From an uncultured bacterium (lineage in GTDB: Bacteria > Verrucomicrobiota > Lentisphaeria > Victivallales > UBA1829): DNA of 64,000 bases. A program made the position numbers and the translations under genes. The stretch covers positions 124,001 to 188,000 of the forward strand of contig URNX01000001.1 of the NCBI GenBank assembly GCA_900549415.1, given 5' to 3'. Of the stretch, positions 44,554-52,877 are shown piece by piece. The notes beneath the pieces are model-generated. The model did no database searches and was not told where the DNA came from. It worked only from the letters and a program-made list of their open reading frames with translations. Position 1 is the stretch's first letter, and each line of letters starts with the position of its first letter.

Positions 44554-45203
44554 CATTCATATATTTCGCTGTATAGTAACAAAAAAACATGCAGCGCCCA
44601 GAATATTCAACTCTCCGGCAACTCCGCAAATTTAAACAATTCTTCCTCTTGGAACGCTGTATTTTACGCGGGCTATGCCAGCTATCTCACACTTTCCTCA
44701 TACGCAAAAGCAAAAGTGCAGAGCACAGCAGTATCTTCCGCAACGCTCTACGCAAACGCACTGCTTGAAGTCGGCAACGGTGGATCAGTCACATATCTGA
44801 AAACCTCTGGAAACGTATCCGCTGCCTACGGAGCAAACCTCAACCAAATCACCATCTTCAACTCCGGAAATGTAACGGTCACCAGCGGAGGATGCCTTGC
44901 CAACACAACCGTTTCCAGCGGCGGAAGCGCAGTCATCTCATCCGGAGCGAACCTCACCTCTGCAACCCTCCGCTCCGGAGCACACCTCATGGTCAGAGGA
45001 AGCGCCTACGGCATCGAGGCGGCCGGCGCGACGCCAATGACTGGTTCATTGTCGGCGCGGGCGATTACGACGGTGACGGGAAAGACGATCTGCTCGTCCG
45101 CCAATACTCCACCGGCATGCTCGGCTACTACTCCGGCTGCGACACCAAGAAGTGGGTCGAAATGGGACGCGGCGTCGATATGGACTGGACAGTCATCGCG
45201 TAA
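44554..45203 (+). pseudogene. decayed AIDA-repeat/FG-GAP surface protein remnant
   Basis: An open frame without a start codon or signal peptide extends from 44554 (after TGA 44551). It reads QNIQLSGNSANLNN and then AIDA-type repeats (NTTVSSGGSAVISSGANLTS). Near 45010-45035 the frame changes, and the other frame continues NDWFIVGAGDYDGDGKDDLL, an FG-GAP-like DxDxDG repeat, to the stop at 45201-45203. So a repeat-rich surface adhesin has lost its 5' end and has an out-of-frame internal fusion. Intact relatives are large exported proteins in Lentisphaerae. It ends at a strong terminator, as the original gene must have. Confidence 0.75.
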
Positions 45204-45226
45204 CCCCGTTCTCAAATGCGGAAAAC

Positions 45227-45272
45227 ACGCGGGCGGCCGCTCAACAAAAAGCAGCCGCCCGCGTTTCTTTTA
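45227..45272 (+). terminator. terminator of the AIDA remnant
   Basis: An 11-bp perfect stem (ACGCGGGCGGC with GCCGCCCGCGT), 16-base loop, then TTCTTTT. Its tail overlaps the AraC gene end at 45270. Confidence 0.85.
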
Positions 45273-46172
45273 AGATTGGAAAAATTTTGTTTTTCCCTTT
45301 TCCTCCGCCAGTTTCTTCTGGAACACGCGGTGTTCCGAGGGAGTGCGTCCCATCTGACGGCGGAAGGCTTTTGCAAAATGATTCTGATTGCAGAATCCGA
45401 GCTTGTACGCGATCTCTTTGATTGACATGTCCGGAATCTGCAGATAGTAAATCGCCCGTTCAATTTTGCGGGAAAGGCGGTAGTGCATCGGCGTCATGCC
45501 CGTTTTCTTCTTCACCATGCGGATCAGCGTCATCTTGTTGATTCCGGTGAACTCCTCCAGTTCCTCAATCGTCACTTTCCGCTCAAAGTCCTGTTCCAGA
45601 AACTCAAGAATCCGCGGGAGCTGCGACGTTTTCCGCGCTTTGCAGTTCACCTGAAGCGCAAGACGCATCAGCAGTTCGTAGCACTTTCCGGAAATCGAAA
45701 TGAAAGTTTCTTTCTCCAGCGTATCAACAAATTCGCCGATCTCCTTCAGCGCCCTCAGAAACGCGGGAAAATCCGCCACATCATAAAGAGCCGTCTGATT
45801 CAACCCCAGCGAAGAAAGAATCGAAGAGAGGTGACAGCCCTTGATTTCCAGCACATACTCATGATTGTAACCGGAGGAATTCACATAATACGGCTGAAAT
45901 TCCGGAATCACCAGCACCTTTCCTGGAATCAGAGTGTAATATTTTCCACCGACCCGGTATCCGCAGCTGCCGCTCTCGACGGCAACCAGCATCAGGAAGC
46001 AGACTCCTGGCGAATCAAACCACGCGTCCGCAGCGGAACGGATCTGATCTTCAAAACAGAACGGATAAAGAGGCAGATCCAGGTCAATATGCAGGTGAAT
46101 CAGCCGCCGGATATGCAGAATCTCCTTTTCCCGGTAATCATTGGAAGAAACCGCGTAAACCTTGTGTTCCAT
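45270..46172 (-). CDS. AraC-family transcriptional regulator
   Basis: A 300-residue AraC regulator with an N-terminal cupin domain (about 1-170, with GGKYYTLIPGKVLVIPEFQPYYV) and a C-terminal double HTH: TIEELEEFTGINKMTLIRMVKKKTGMTPMHY and SIKEIAYKLGFCNQNHFAKAFRRQMGRTP. ATG 46170-46172 has AAGGAG; the TTG at 46178 is unlikely. It is divergent from the pseudopilin module and is its probable regulator. A weak TTGCAT-16-TAGTGT promoter lies at 46221-46194. Confidence 0.9.
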   Translation of the reverse strand: MEHKVYAVSSNDYREKEILHIRRLIHLHIDLDLPLYPFCFEDQIRSAADAWFDSPGVCFLMLVAVESGSCGYRVGGKYYTLIPGKVLVIPEFQPYYVNSSGYNHEYVLEIKGCHLSSILSSLGLNQTALYDVADFPAFLRALKEIGEFVDTLEKETFISISGKCYELLMRLALQVNCKARKTSQLPRILEFLEQDFERKVTIEELEEFTGINKMTLIRMVKKKTGMTPMHYRLSRKIERAIYYLQIPDMSIKEIAYKLGFCNQNHFAKAFRRQMGRTPSEHRVFQKKLAEEKGKTKFFQS

Positions 46173-46310
46173 GCTCAACTCCTTTCAGAAGATACACTAT
46201 CCGGAATTCCGCAAAATGCAAATACTCGGACTTTTTACCTCCACGCTCAAACACGCAATTTTATAATACAGTTTGTTACTCCGGCATATGCTTATTCCCT
46301 TAACAGGGGA

Positions 46311-46339
46311 TTGACAAAATGTGGATTTTGTGATATAAT
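46311..46339 (+). promoter_or_regulatory. perfect consensus promoter of the second pseudopilin module
   Basis: TTGACA (46311-46316), a 17-base spacer, TATAAT (46334-46339): the full sigma-70 consensus, 33 bases before ATG 46372. Confidence 0.85.
46314..46331. promoter_or_regulatory. inverted repeat in the promoter spacer (candidate operator)
   Basis: ACAAAAT (46314-46320) and ATTTTGT (46325-46331) with a 4-base centre. It lies between -35 and -10, so bound protein would block RNA polymerase, explaining why a perfect promoter needs control. Confidence 0.6.
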
Positions 46340-46371
46340 TAAACCAACGAAAAAAAAGAAAGGATTGTTCA

Positions 46372-46920
46372 ATGAAAAAACAACTCACAGCACTGGCACT
46401 CCTCCTCGGCGCAGGACTGCTCGCCGGAGAATGGCGCATCGACCTCGATTCCAGAAAAAGCGGAGTCGATCTCGAAATCAAAGAAACCTCACCCAAAAAT
46501 TTCACCATTCTGGATTCCCCCTGGTACAAGGAAAAACAGAAGCAGAGAATCGAGCTCCGCTGCGAATCCTTTGATGAATGGAAGCCCTGTTCCTTCACCT
46601 TTGTTCCGAACAAAGACGGTGTGGTCAAACTCTGTGTCATGAGCAAATATACCAAACCGGGAGAGACGCCGAGCATCTCCGCATATGACAAATTTGAAGT
46701 CAAAAATGCGGAAATCAAAAACGGCAGTTTCGAAGCCGCCGTTCCGAATCACGGCTGGATCCCCGGATGGAACACGCAGGCGGGTCTCATGAAAGGCGGC
46801 GCGGCGGACGGAGAGTATTACATGACAGCATCCTTCAAGCGGGGCTGCTCGCAGGAACTCAATGTCAAAGCCGGCATTCCCGTAACAGTCTCCTTTATGG
46901 TCAAAAACGCCGCATGGTAA
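46372..46920 (+). CDS. small secreted protein, unknown family
   Basis: A 182-residue exported protein with a signal peptide ([18 protein letters not shown]) and a beta-rich body resembling a carbohydrate-binding module: [32 protein letters not shown] fits a jelly-roll domain, as does the [17 protein letters not shown] stretch found in CBM4/9/16-like proteins. I do not recognise a family with certainty. It leads an operon with a pseudopilin and a 1319-residue protein, behind the perfect promoter. It seems to stop early (the jelly roll is just complete) without sign of truncation. Confidence 0.6.
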   Translation: MKKQLTALALLLGAGLLAGEWRIDLDSRKSGVDLEIKETSPKNFTILDSPWYKEKQKQRIELRCESFDEWKPCSFTFVPNKDGVVKLCVMSKYTKPGETPSISAYDKFEVKNAEIKNGSFEAAVPNHGWIPGWNTQAGLMKGGAADGEYYMTASFKRGCSQELNVKAGIPVTVSFMVKNAAW

Positions 46921-46952
46921 AACATTCTAAAAAACGAAAGGCTGGCTGCACA

Positions 46953-47783
46953 ATGAAACCTCATCCGACCTCCAACCCCATTTCAAATTGCAAATTGAAA
47001 TCCAGAGCGTTCACGCTCATAGAGCTCCTCGTGGTAATTGCAATCATCGCAATCCTCGCCGGCATGCTTCTGCCGGCGCTGAACGCGGCAAGGGAAAAGG
47101 CGCAGGCAATCACCTGTTCCGCAAATATGAAACAGAGCGGAAGCGGGCTTATGATGTACACCGTCGACAACAACGACTGGCTGCCGAACCTGCTCCAGAA
47201 CAATGACCGCAACTACAGTGACTCCATTCTTGATTACGTGAAATCCCCGTATGTCGTCAAGGTCCCATCCGACGGAACCGGGTCTTACGGGTATTACACG
47301 AAGTATGCGGAATCCCATTACATATACTCCGCAAAATCCATCTTCGTCTGCCCGACCGCGGCATCAAAGCTGCACGCCCCGTTCACCGGAGAACAATCCA
47401 ATCTCTTCGCCCCAAATTACGCGCCCACGAACTGCAGCGACACGCATCAGGAATACGCGTGGGGACAATCCATCGGCTCCTCTCCGCAGGATCCGAAAGG
47501 ACGCCGGATCAACGACATCAAAGGACGCATTCTGCTTGGAGAAATGCGCTATCTGCAGGCGGCAAGCATCATGACCCGCAAAGTCAACATTCCCAGAGTC
47601 GCAACCGTCGTATACTGCTGGATCGAAGGTTACCCGCTTGACAGCCAATACGCCAGCGGCAACATTCATGCGGACGGCATGCGCGGAAACTATCTCTACA
47701 AAGACGGGCATGTCGCCAGTCACCGCGCGAACTCCGGCGTCATCCACCAGCCCGGAAGCAGCCAGTTCTTCATGGGCAACTGA
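46953..47783 (+). CDS. pseudopilin-like protein with prepilin N-terminus
   Basis: A 276-residue protein with a 19-residue leader, the prepilin helix [18 protein letters not shown] and the body typical of the family ([22 protein letters not shown], later [19 protein letters not shown]). The residue before the processing site is Ala rather than Gly. Start ATG 46953; an AAAGG motif lies ten bases upstream. It follows the small secreted protein by 32 bases and precedes the 1319-residue gene by 17. In the helix region the DNA is strikingly similar to the pseudopilin at 8709-9476 although the bodies differ. Confidence 0.85.
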   Translation: MKPHPTSNPISNCKLKSRAFTLIELLVVIAIIAILAGMLLPALNAAREKAQAITCSANMKQSGSGLMMYTVDNNDWLPNLLQNNDRNYSDSILDYVKSPYVVKVPSDGTGSYGYYTKYAESHYIYSAKSIFVCPTAASKLHAPFTGEQSNLFAPNYAPTNCSDTHQEYAWGQSIGSSPQDPKGRRINDIKGRILLGEMRYLQAASIMTRKVNIPRVATVVYCWIEGYPLDSQYASGNIHADGMRGNYLYKDGHVASHRANSGVIHQPGSSQFFMGN

Positions 47784-47800
47784 TCAGGAAAACAGACATT

Positions 47801-50800
47801 ATGAAACACGGACTCACTCACATTCTTCTCTGTGCGGCGTCGCCGCTCCTCTTCGCGGATCTCGCGCAGGAAAACAAAAACTTTGAAAGAACGATTCAAC
47901 TCGGACAGCAGGTTCTGGAGCGCAAGCTCGTTCCCTACAACATCTCCGGAATCGACCGCCATTTCTCAACCGCGCAGCAGAAATTCGCCAAACTCTCTCC
48001 CGAACATGTCCGGAAGGAACTGGAAGCGTTCGAACGCATCATGCTTCAGCTCTCGGTCCGCTGCAACGGTCAGCCCTATACCCCGAACATCGGCTGGGCA
48101 ACGCAGACCCGCACAAAGGATTACCAATCGGAGATTTCAGAATCCTTCAAGGATTGGCGCCGCTCCGCCGCCGCACTCGCAAAGTTCGGACTTCATGCAG
48201 ACTGCGAGTTTGAAATCGGGCGCATCAACGCTTTCCGCAGCGCCGCTCCGAAGCTCAGCACACTCCCCTCCGATGCAGATTTCGACCAGGCGTTCTCCTT
48301 CTACAAAAGCATCATAGAAGAGCGGCTCCGTCTCGGCGGACGCATCATTCTGCTGGAAAACGAACTCGATGCACTGGAACGCACCGTGGAATTCCGCCGA
48401 AGCCTCGGAGGAAAACAGAAACCGCTCAACATAAACGCGCTCCGCGGAAAACTGGCGCACTGGCGCACCGCATTCAACACGCAGAACTACACGGTCTGCT
48501 ATGCTCTGGAGCGGCAGACCGACGCCGCAATGGCAGACCTCCGCGCACAGGCCTTTGCCTCCGATGGGGTCACGCCGGACGTCCGCCCCGGAACAAGCTT
48601 CCTCAGCACGGGTGTTTTCGGTTTCGGCGGAAGCTGGCAGACTCTTCTCAGCACCAACGTCCGCAACGGCAGTCTTTTCCGCAACCGGAAAGATGATTTT
48701 CAGCCATACAAAGATCCGAAATTCGACTGGGAGGTCTCCTTCGACGCCGAAGACTGCACATTCAGCCGCTATGAACTCGCCGGCGGCTCCTGGACTCATG
48801 CGAAACGCAAAAATGTTTACAAGGACCGCTCCGGCAAAGAGGTGAATATTGACGTTTACTGGAGTTCCATCGCTCCGGGCGTGCTCTTTGACGCGCACAC
48901 GGACAGAATCAGCATCGTCGAAAGTTCCAGGGGCGTTCCGCTCGCCCCGGATGCCGTCGCAGGTGTATTTGATGGGAAAGTTCAGCTCTTTGAGCGCGGA
49001 AGCAAAATCCCCTCCGCCAAGATGAGCGAAAACTGGCTACTTCTTCTCTGGCGGGAAAACACCGCGCCGAAAATTCCGGTTCTCGTCTGTTTTGAACACA
49101 GACCCGGCAAAATCGAATGGGGTGGAAACGGGCTCTGCATTCAGCGCGCCCCCGTAGTCGGAAAGTATGCAGCAGCAACGCTTTACGGAGCGGAAGCAAA
49201 ACCCGCGAAGTTCGGTTCCGGATGGGAAACACTCCCCGCCGACGTCCTCGCGCAGAGCCGGGACACCGCAAAGCATCTCACCTGTTTCCCGCTGGATATC
49301 GACGAATTCTACGCTTTTGAAAAAGACGGTTCGCTGCGGATCTGGAACAAAATCACCAAAGCAGTGACACTCAACAAGGGCGACTGGACCGCTCCGGTCT
49401 CCGCTTACATTCCCTTTCCCGTCGCCTACACTCTGACCGACCGCATCCGTCCGGATCAGCCGCTCTCCAAACCGCTCGCGGCAACCCGTTTCGGATTCTA
49501 CCGGACCGTTCAGGGCGACACTCTCAGCTACAAACTCCCCGTCCCGGATCTGCTGGAGCGCATTGTGCTCAAACCGGCCGCAGGGGAAGAGACGCTTATC
49601 GCCGAACTCAATCAGACTCTCCTCTCCCACAACGGACAGGATATTCACTCTGAATTCATCCGCGACTACAATTCCGGAGTCATCCGGAATCTTCTCTCCG
49701 GACTCTGCCTTCTGAGCACCGATGCGAAAAATGTGATCGATCAGCCGCGCCAGCCGCTCCAGCACGACCTCGCTATTACCGGAGAGATGAGCAACAACGG
49801 CGCACGGGAACTCGGACCGCGCAACCGCACGCCCGAAATCCGCATTGATCCCGTCACCGGACGCTCCGCATTCTTCGGAGGATGGCGCGGAAACAACCAG
49901 GGCGCGGAGGGAATCGTCGGCGATATGACATTCTTCAATCAGCTGCCGCTCTTCCTGGCATACGGACGCGCGCAGATGTTCAACGACTGGCGCATCGTCG
50001 AACGCCACTGGAACCGGCTCAAAGAGATCTACACGGCGGTCGATTTCAACCAGACCTGGCGCGCCCCCGGCATGAACACGCTCTCCAGCGGCTTCATCCT
50101 CTACGGCGACATGTACGGAGACGGGCTCCGCTGCTCCTCTCTGATGTATCGTCTGGCGAAAGCGATGAATGAGCCTGAACTTGCCGCTCATGCGCTCTAC
50201 CTCGCAACGAAACAGAACGCGACAACGATCAACTTCATCAGCCCGAACGTCATCCGCTACAACGCGCATGTCAAAAACCTTCCGGAAGCGCTCTCGCCGA
50301 AAGCCGCGCTCGGACAGCTCGGAGTCTTCCAGAGCGGATTCCGAACTGCCCCCTGGAAACCGTATCCGGCGGACGCCTGGAATGCGCCGTTCCAGACCGC
50401 CGGCTGCACAAACGACTATCTCTTCTACGGAACGATCCTGCGCTTCTGCTTCCGCGACGCCGAAGAATGGCTCAACGTTTTCAGCCGCGAACTTCCCGAA
50501 TGGAATAATCACACCTATCTTTACTCCACCGGAAGAAGCGAGCGTCCGCTCAATGCCTGGAACTACATCAAGTACCTTGCATTCTCCACCCGCGACCGCG
50601 ACAGAGTCCGCCGGCTTTACAGAGAGACTTTCCCGTTCGGGTACTCCGCGGAGAAGCCGTTCTTCAAGACCGATGCCAAACACTGGAAACAGACGTACCA
50701 CCGCCTCTACAATGCGGAATGGTTCAACCGGGCGAATGTGCTTCCGCATATCATCACGCAGAACGACCCTGTCTGGATCGGCGATTTCGGACGCGCCCGT

Positions 50801-51760
50801 CTTGTGGCGGGAACCTACGACCGCGCCGCCCGCACAGCACGGATTTCGCTGAGCTCCGACCGTCCGGACACCCTGACCGTTGTCTCCATGATTCCGCCCG
50901 AATCAATTCAGGTAAACGGGAAATCGGTTCAGCCGAAACGGGGATTGTGGGAATGCGCCTATGAAATTCCTCTTGCGGAAGGAAACAGCGAAGTGGTTCT
51001 CACGCTTCCGGAATTCAGCGTTTCCGATTATCCGTACCCGAAAAAAGAGAATGCGGATACACCGCTGAAACTGGAAAAAATGCCCGCACCGGAGGAATTG
51101 AAGCTCGCAAACAGTCTGCCGCCCGTCTTCAAAGTCGGAATGACTTCCGGCATTGATCTGAGCGCATTCTGCAATCAGGGATTCTCCGATTCTCCTGAAA
51201 ACATGGTCCGCAAGGAATTCTGGAAATTCCCGCTGAACGACATCATCCGCGGCATTCCGTTCATCTTCGTCGACCCGCAGAAGAACGGCGGCAAAAGCAC
51301 AATCATGCTCAAGGGACGTCACCGGAAGGAACTCCCGGAAAGCGTAAAGGGAATCCCGGTGAACAAAGTTGTGAAACGCCTCTTCTTCCTCCACGGGTGC
51401 TGCTACAATTCGGATAACGGCAAAGTCATGACCTACCGTCTGAATTTTGCCGACGGACAGGTCCGCGAGCTGGATATCTACGCGGGAATCGGCACGGGTG
51501 AATGGAAAATCGCCCCGGGCGGCAAAGGGCTTGCGGAAGTCTCCAACGCCCGAACCGCCCACGTCTACCCCGGCGTCCGTCCAGGTCAGTGGGGCGAAGG
51601 CGCAGGCGGATACATCTACGTCTGGGAAAACGACGTCAAGAAAATCGGCGTCACCAACCAGGATGTCGACCAGCGCGGTCTTGCCCGTCTGACCAGCATC
51701 GACATCATCTCCGCCGGCCGAGCCGTTCCGGTCATCCTCGCAATCACTGCGGAGGAGTAA
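47801..51760 (+). CDS. very large secreted protein of unknown function, carbohydrate-locus type
   Basis: A 1319-residue protein with a signal peptide (MKHGLTHILLCAASPLLFA). The first 230 residues are helical with charged coiled coils; a beta-rich zone (about 260-560) follows; an alpha-helical barrel-like part (about 630-980: EGIVGDMTFFNQLPLFLAYGRAQMF, GDGLRCSSLMYRLAKAMNEPELAAHALYL) resembles the alpha/alpha toroids of polysaccharide lyases or hydrolases; C-terminal beta domains end it (about 1060-1319: VKRLFFLHGCCYNSDNGKVMTYRLNFADGQVREL). No known family is certain. It lies in a pseudopilin module with a repressible promoter, so a polysaccharide-processing role is inferred. Confidence 0.7.
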   Translation: MKHGLTHILLCAASPLLFADLAQENKNFERTIQLGQQVLERKLVPYNISGIDRHFSTAQQKFAKLSPEHVRKELEAFERIMLQLSVRCNGQPYTPNIGWATQTRTKDYQSEISESFKDWRRSAAALAKFGLHADCEFEIGRINAFRSAAPKLSTLPSDADFDQAFSFYKSIIEERLRLGGRIILLENELDALERTVEFRRSLGGKQKPLNINALRGKLAHWRTAFNTQNYTVCYALERQTDAAMADLRAQAFASDGVTPDVRPGTSFLSTGVFGFGGSWQTLLSTNVRNGSLFRNRKDDFQPYKDPKFDWEVSFDAEDCTFSRYELAGGSWTHAKRKNVYKDRSGKEVNIDVYWSSIAPGVLFDAHTDRISIVESSRGVPLAPDAVAGVFDGKVQLFERGSKIPSAKMSENWLLLLWRENTAPKIPVLVCFEHRPGKIEWGGNGLCIQRAPVVGKYAAATLYGAEAKPAKFGSGWETLPADVLAQSRDTAKHLTCFPLDIDEFYAFEKDGSLRIWNKITKAVTLNKGDWTAPVSAYIPFPVAYTLTDRIRPDQPLSKPLAATRFGFYRTVQGDTLSYKLPVPDLLERIVLKPAAGEETLIAELNQTLLSHNGQDIHSEFIRDYNSGVIRNLLSGLCLLSTDAKNVIDQPRQPLQHDLAITGEMSNNGARELGPRNRTPEIRIDPVTGRSAFFGGWRGNNQGAEGIVGDMTFFNQLPLFLAYGRAQMFNDWRIVERHWNRLKEIYTAVDFNQTWRAPGMNTLSSGFILYGDMYGDGLRCSSLMYRLAKAMNEPELAAHALYLATKQNATTINFISPNVIRYNAHVKNLPEALSPKAALGQLGVFQSGFRTAPWKPYPADAWNAPFQTAGCTNDYLFYGTILRFCFRDAEEWLNVFSRELPEWNNHTYLYSTGRSERPLNAWNYIKYLAFSTRDRDRVRRLYRETFPFGYSAEKPFFKTDAKHWKQTYHRLYNAEWFNRANVLPHIITQNDPVWIGDFGRARLVAGTYDRAARTARISLSSDRPDTLTVVSMIPPESIQVNGKSVQPKRGLWECAYEIPLAEGNSEVVLTLPEFSVSDYPYPKKENADTPLKLEKMPAPEELKLANSLPPVFKVGMTSGIDLSAFCNQGFSDSPENMVRKEFWKFPLNDIIRGIPFIFVDPQKNGGKSTIMLKGRHRKELPESVKGIPVNKVVKRLFFLHGCCYNSDNGKVMTYRLNFADGQVRELDIYAGIGTGEWKIAPGGKGLAEVSNARTAHVYPGVRPGQWGEGAGGYIYVWENDVKKIGVTNQDVDQRGLARLTSIDIISAGRAVPVILAITAEE

Positions 51761-51776
51761 CGGAGGCAACCGCTTG

Positions 51777-51828
51777 AGTGCATGAGTCTGGAATTACGGC
51801 GCAGTTCCGTTCCCGGACTCATTGCACT
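51777..51828 (+). repeat. imperfect long hairpin after the 1319-residue gene
   Basis: AGTGCATGAGTC (51777-51788) pairs with GACTCATTGCACT (51816-51828) with one bulged T and a 27-base loop. Lies 17 bases after the stop codon. Possible mRNA-end structure. Confidence 0.5.
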
Positions 51829-51858
51829 GAAAAATACGGCATAAGAAATGAGTTATTA

Positions 51859-51900
51859 CCGTTGAAAAAACAAAAAACTTCTTCAACGGGTTTTGCTTTA
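51859..51900 (+). terminator. probable terminator after the 1319-residue gene
   Basis: CCGTTGAA (51859-51866) with TTCAACGG (51882-51889), 15-base loop, followed by GTTTTGCTTTA. It also faces the convergent DMT gene. Confidence 0.55.
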
Positions 51901-51923
51901 TTCCATTTATCCCCCGCCCGCAT

Positions 51924-52820
51924 TTACTTGGCAAGAGCGAGGATAATAACGCCGAGAAGAATGAAAAGCAGAGCCAGAGCCTTGCGCTTGATGTTCGTGT
52001 CATGAAACAGCCAAACTCCAAAACCGAACGTTACAATGCAGTTGCAGCGGCGGACTAAGGATAAAATCGAAATGTGGATGTCCGGCATGCTTACTGCATA
52101 AAAATAAAGAAAATCGGCGGCGATTAACAGAATCCCCGTTGCTGGAATCGTCCAGCGCCACTGAAATTTGTGCTGTTGCTTGAAAAACAAACTCCGGATC
52201 AGATACGCAAGACCAAGGATGAACACCAGGTCGATAGAAAACCACAGCTGCACGGTGTCACGCGGAATATGCACGGAATTCAAAAGATATTTGTCGTAAA
52301 GCGCCGAAGCTGCACCAAGAAGCGTGCCGAGAAGAATCAGATGGACACTGCGGGAGCGGCGGAACGAAAAGCCTTCCAGCTTGCCGAGAACGGAGAAAAA
52401 GTAATAACCGCCAAAGATCAAAACCATGCCGACCGCTTGCCAGAGGGTCGGAACTTCATGAAACAGAATGAGTCCGCCGATGAACGTCCAGAGCGGAGAG
52501 CTCGCCCGGATCGGCGCGGCAAGTGAGATCGGGAGGTCACGCATCGCATAATAGACACAGGTCCAGCTGGACCCGACCAGAAAAGATTTGACAAGAAGCA
52601 GCAGCCATATGCGCGGCGTACAGCGGATCGCAGATGAGAAATCTCCGAAAAGTGCCGTGCCGGCAACAAAAAAGAGCGAACCGGTCAGGGTGGCAAAGAA
52701 AAGGACCGGCATGACGGAATTGTCGCGCACGGCATGTTTCTTGCAGATGTCATAGAAGCCGAGCCCCAGCGCGGAACCGAGAATCGGCAGGAACCATTGC
52801 GGAATGGATAAGGTCAGCAT
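51924..52820 (-). CDS. EamA/DMT-family transporter
   Basis: A 298-residue membrane protein with about ten helices, two EamA repeats and the sequence DLPISLAAPIRASSPLWTFIGGLILFHEVPTLWQ, characteristic of the family. Substrate unknown. No ribosome binding site is visible: the ATG at 52820 follows directly on the T-rich tail of the mscS-related gene terminator. The start may therefore be used poorly or leaderless. Confidence 0.8.
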   Translation of the reverse strand: MLTLSIPQWFLPILGSALGLGFYDICKKHAVRDNSVMPVLFFATLTGSLFFVAGTALFGDFSSAIRCTPRIWLLLLVKSFLVGSSWTCVYYAMRDLPISLAAPIRASSPLWTFIGGLILFHEVPTLWQAVGMVLIFGGYYFFSVLGKLEGFSFRRSRSVHLILLGTLLGAASALYDKYLLNSVHIPRDTVQLWFSIDLVFILGLAYLIRSLFFKQQHKFQWRWTIPATGILLIAADFLYFYAVSMPDIHISILSLVRRCNCIVTFGFGVWLFHDTNIKRKALALLFILLGVIILALAK

Positions 52821-52857
52821 AAAAAAGAAAAGCGGCTCCGCCGGGGGAGCGGAGCCG
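52821..52857 (-). terminator. terminator of the MscS-related gene
   Basis: On the minus strand CGGCTCCGC and GCGGAGCCG form a 9-bp perfect stem with a 7-base loop; CTTTTCTTTTTT follows, ending at the DMT start codon. Confidence 0.82.
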
Positions 52858-52877
52858 TCGGGTTAAACAATTCAGGT

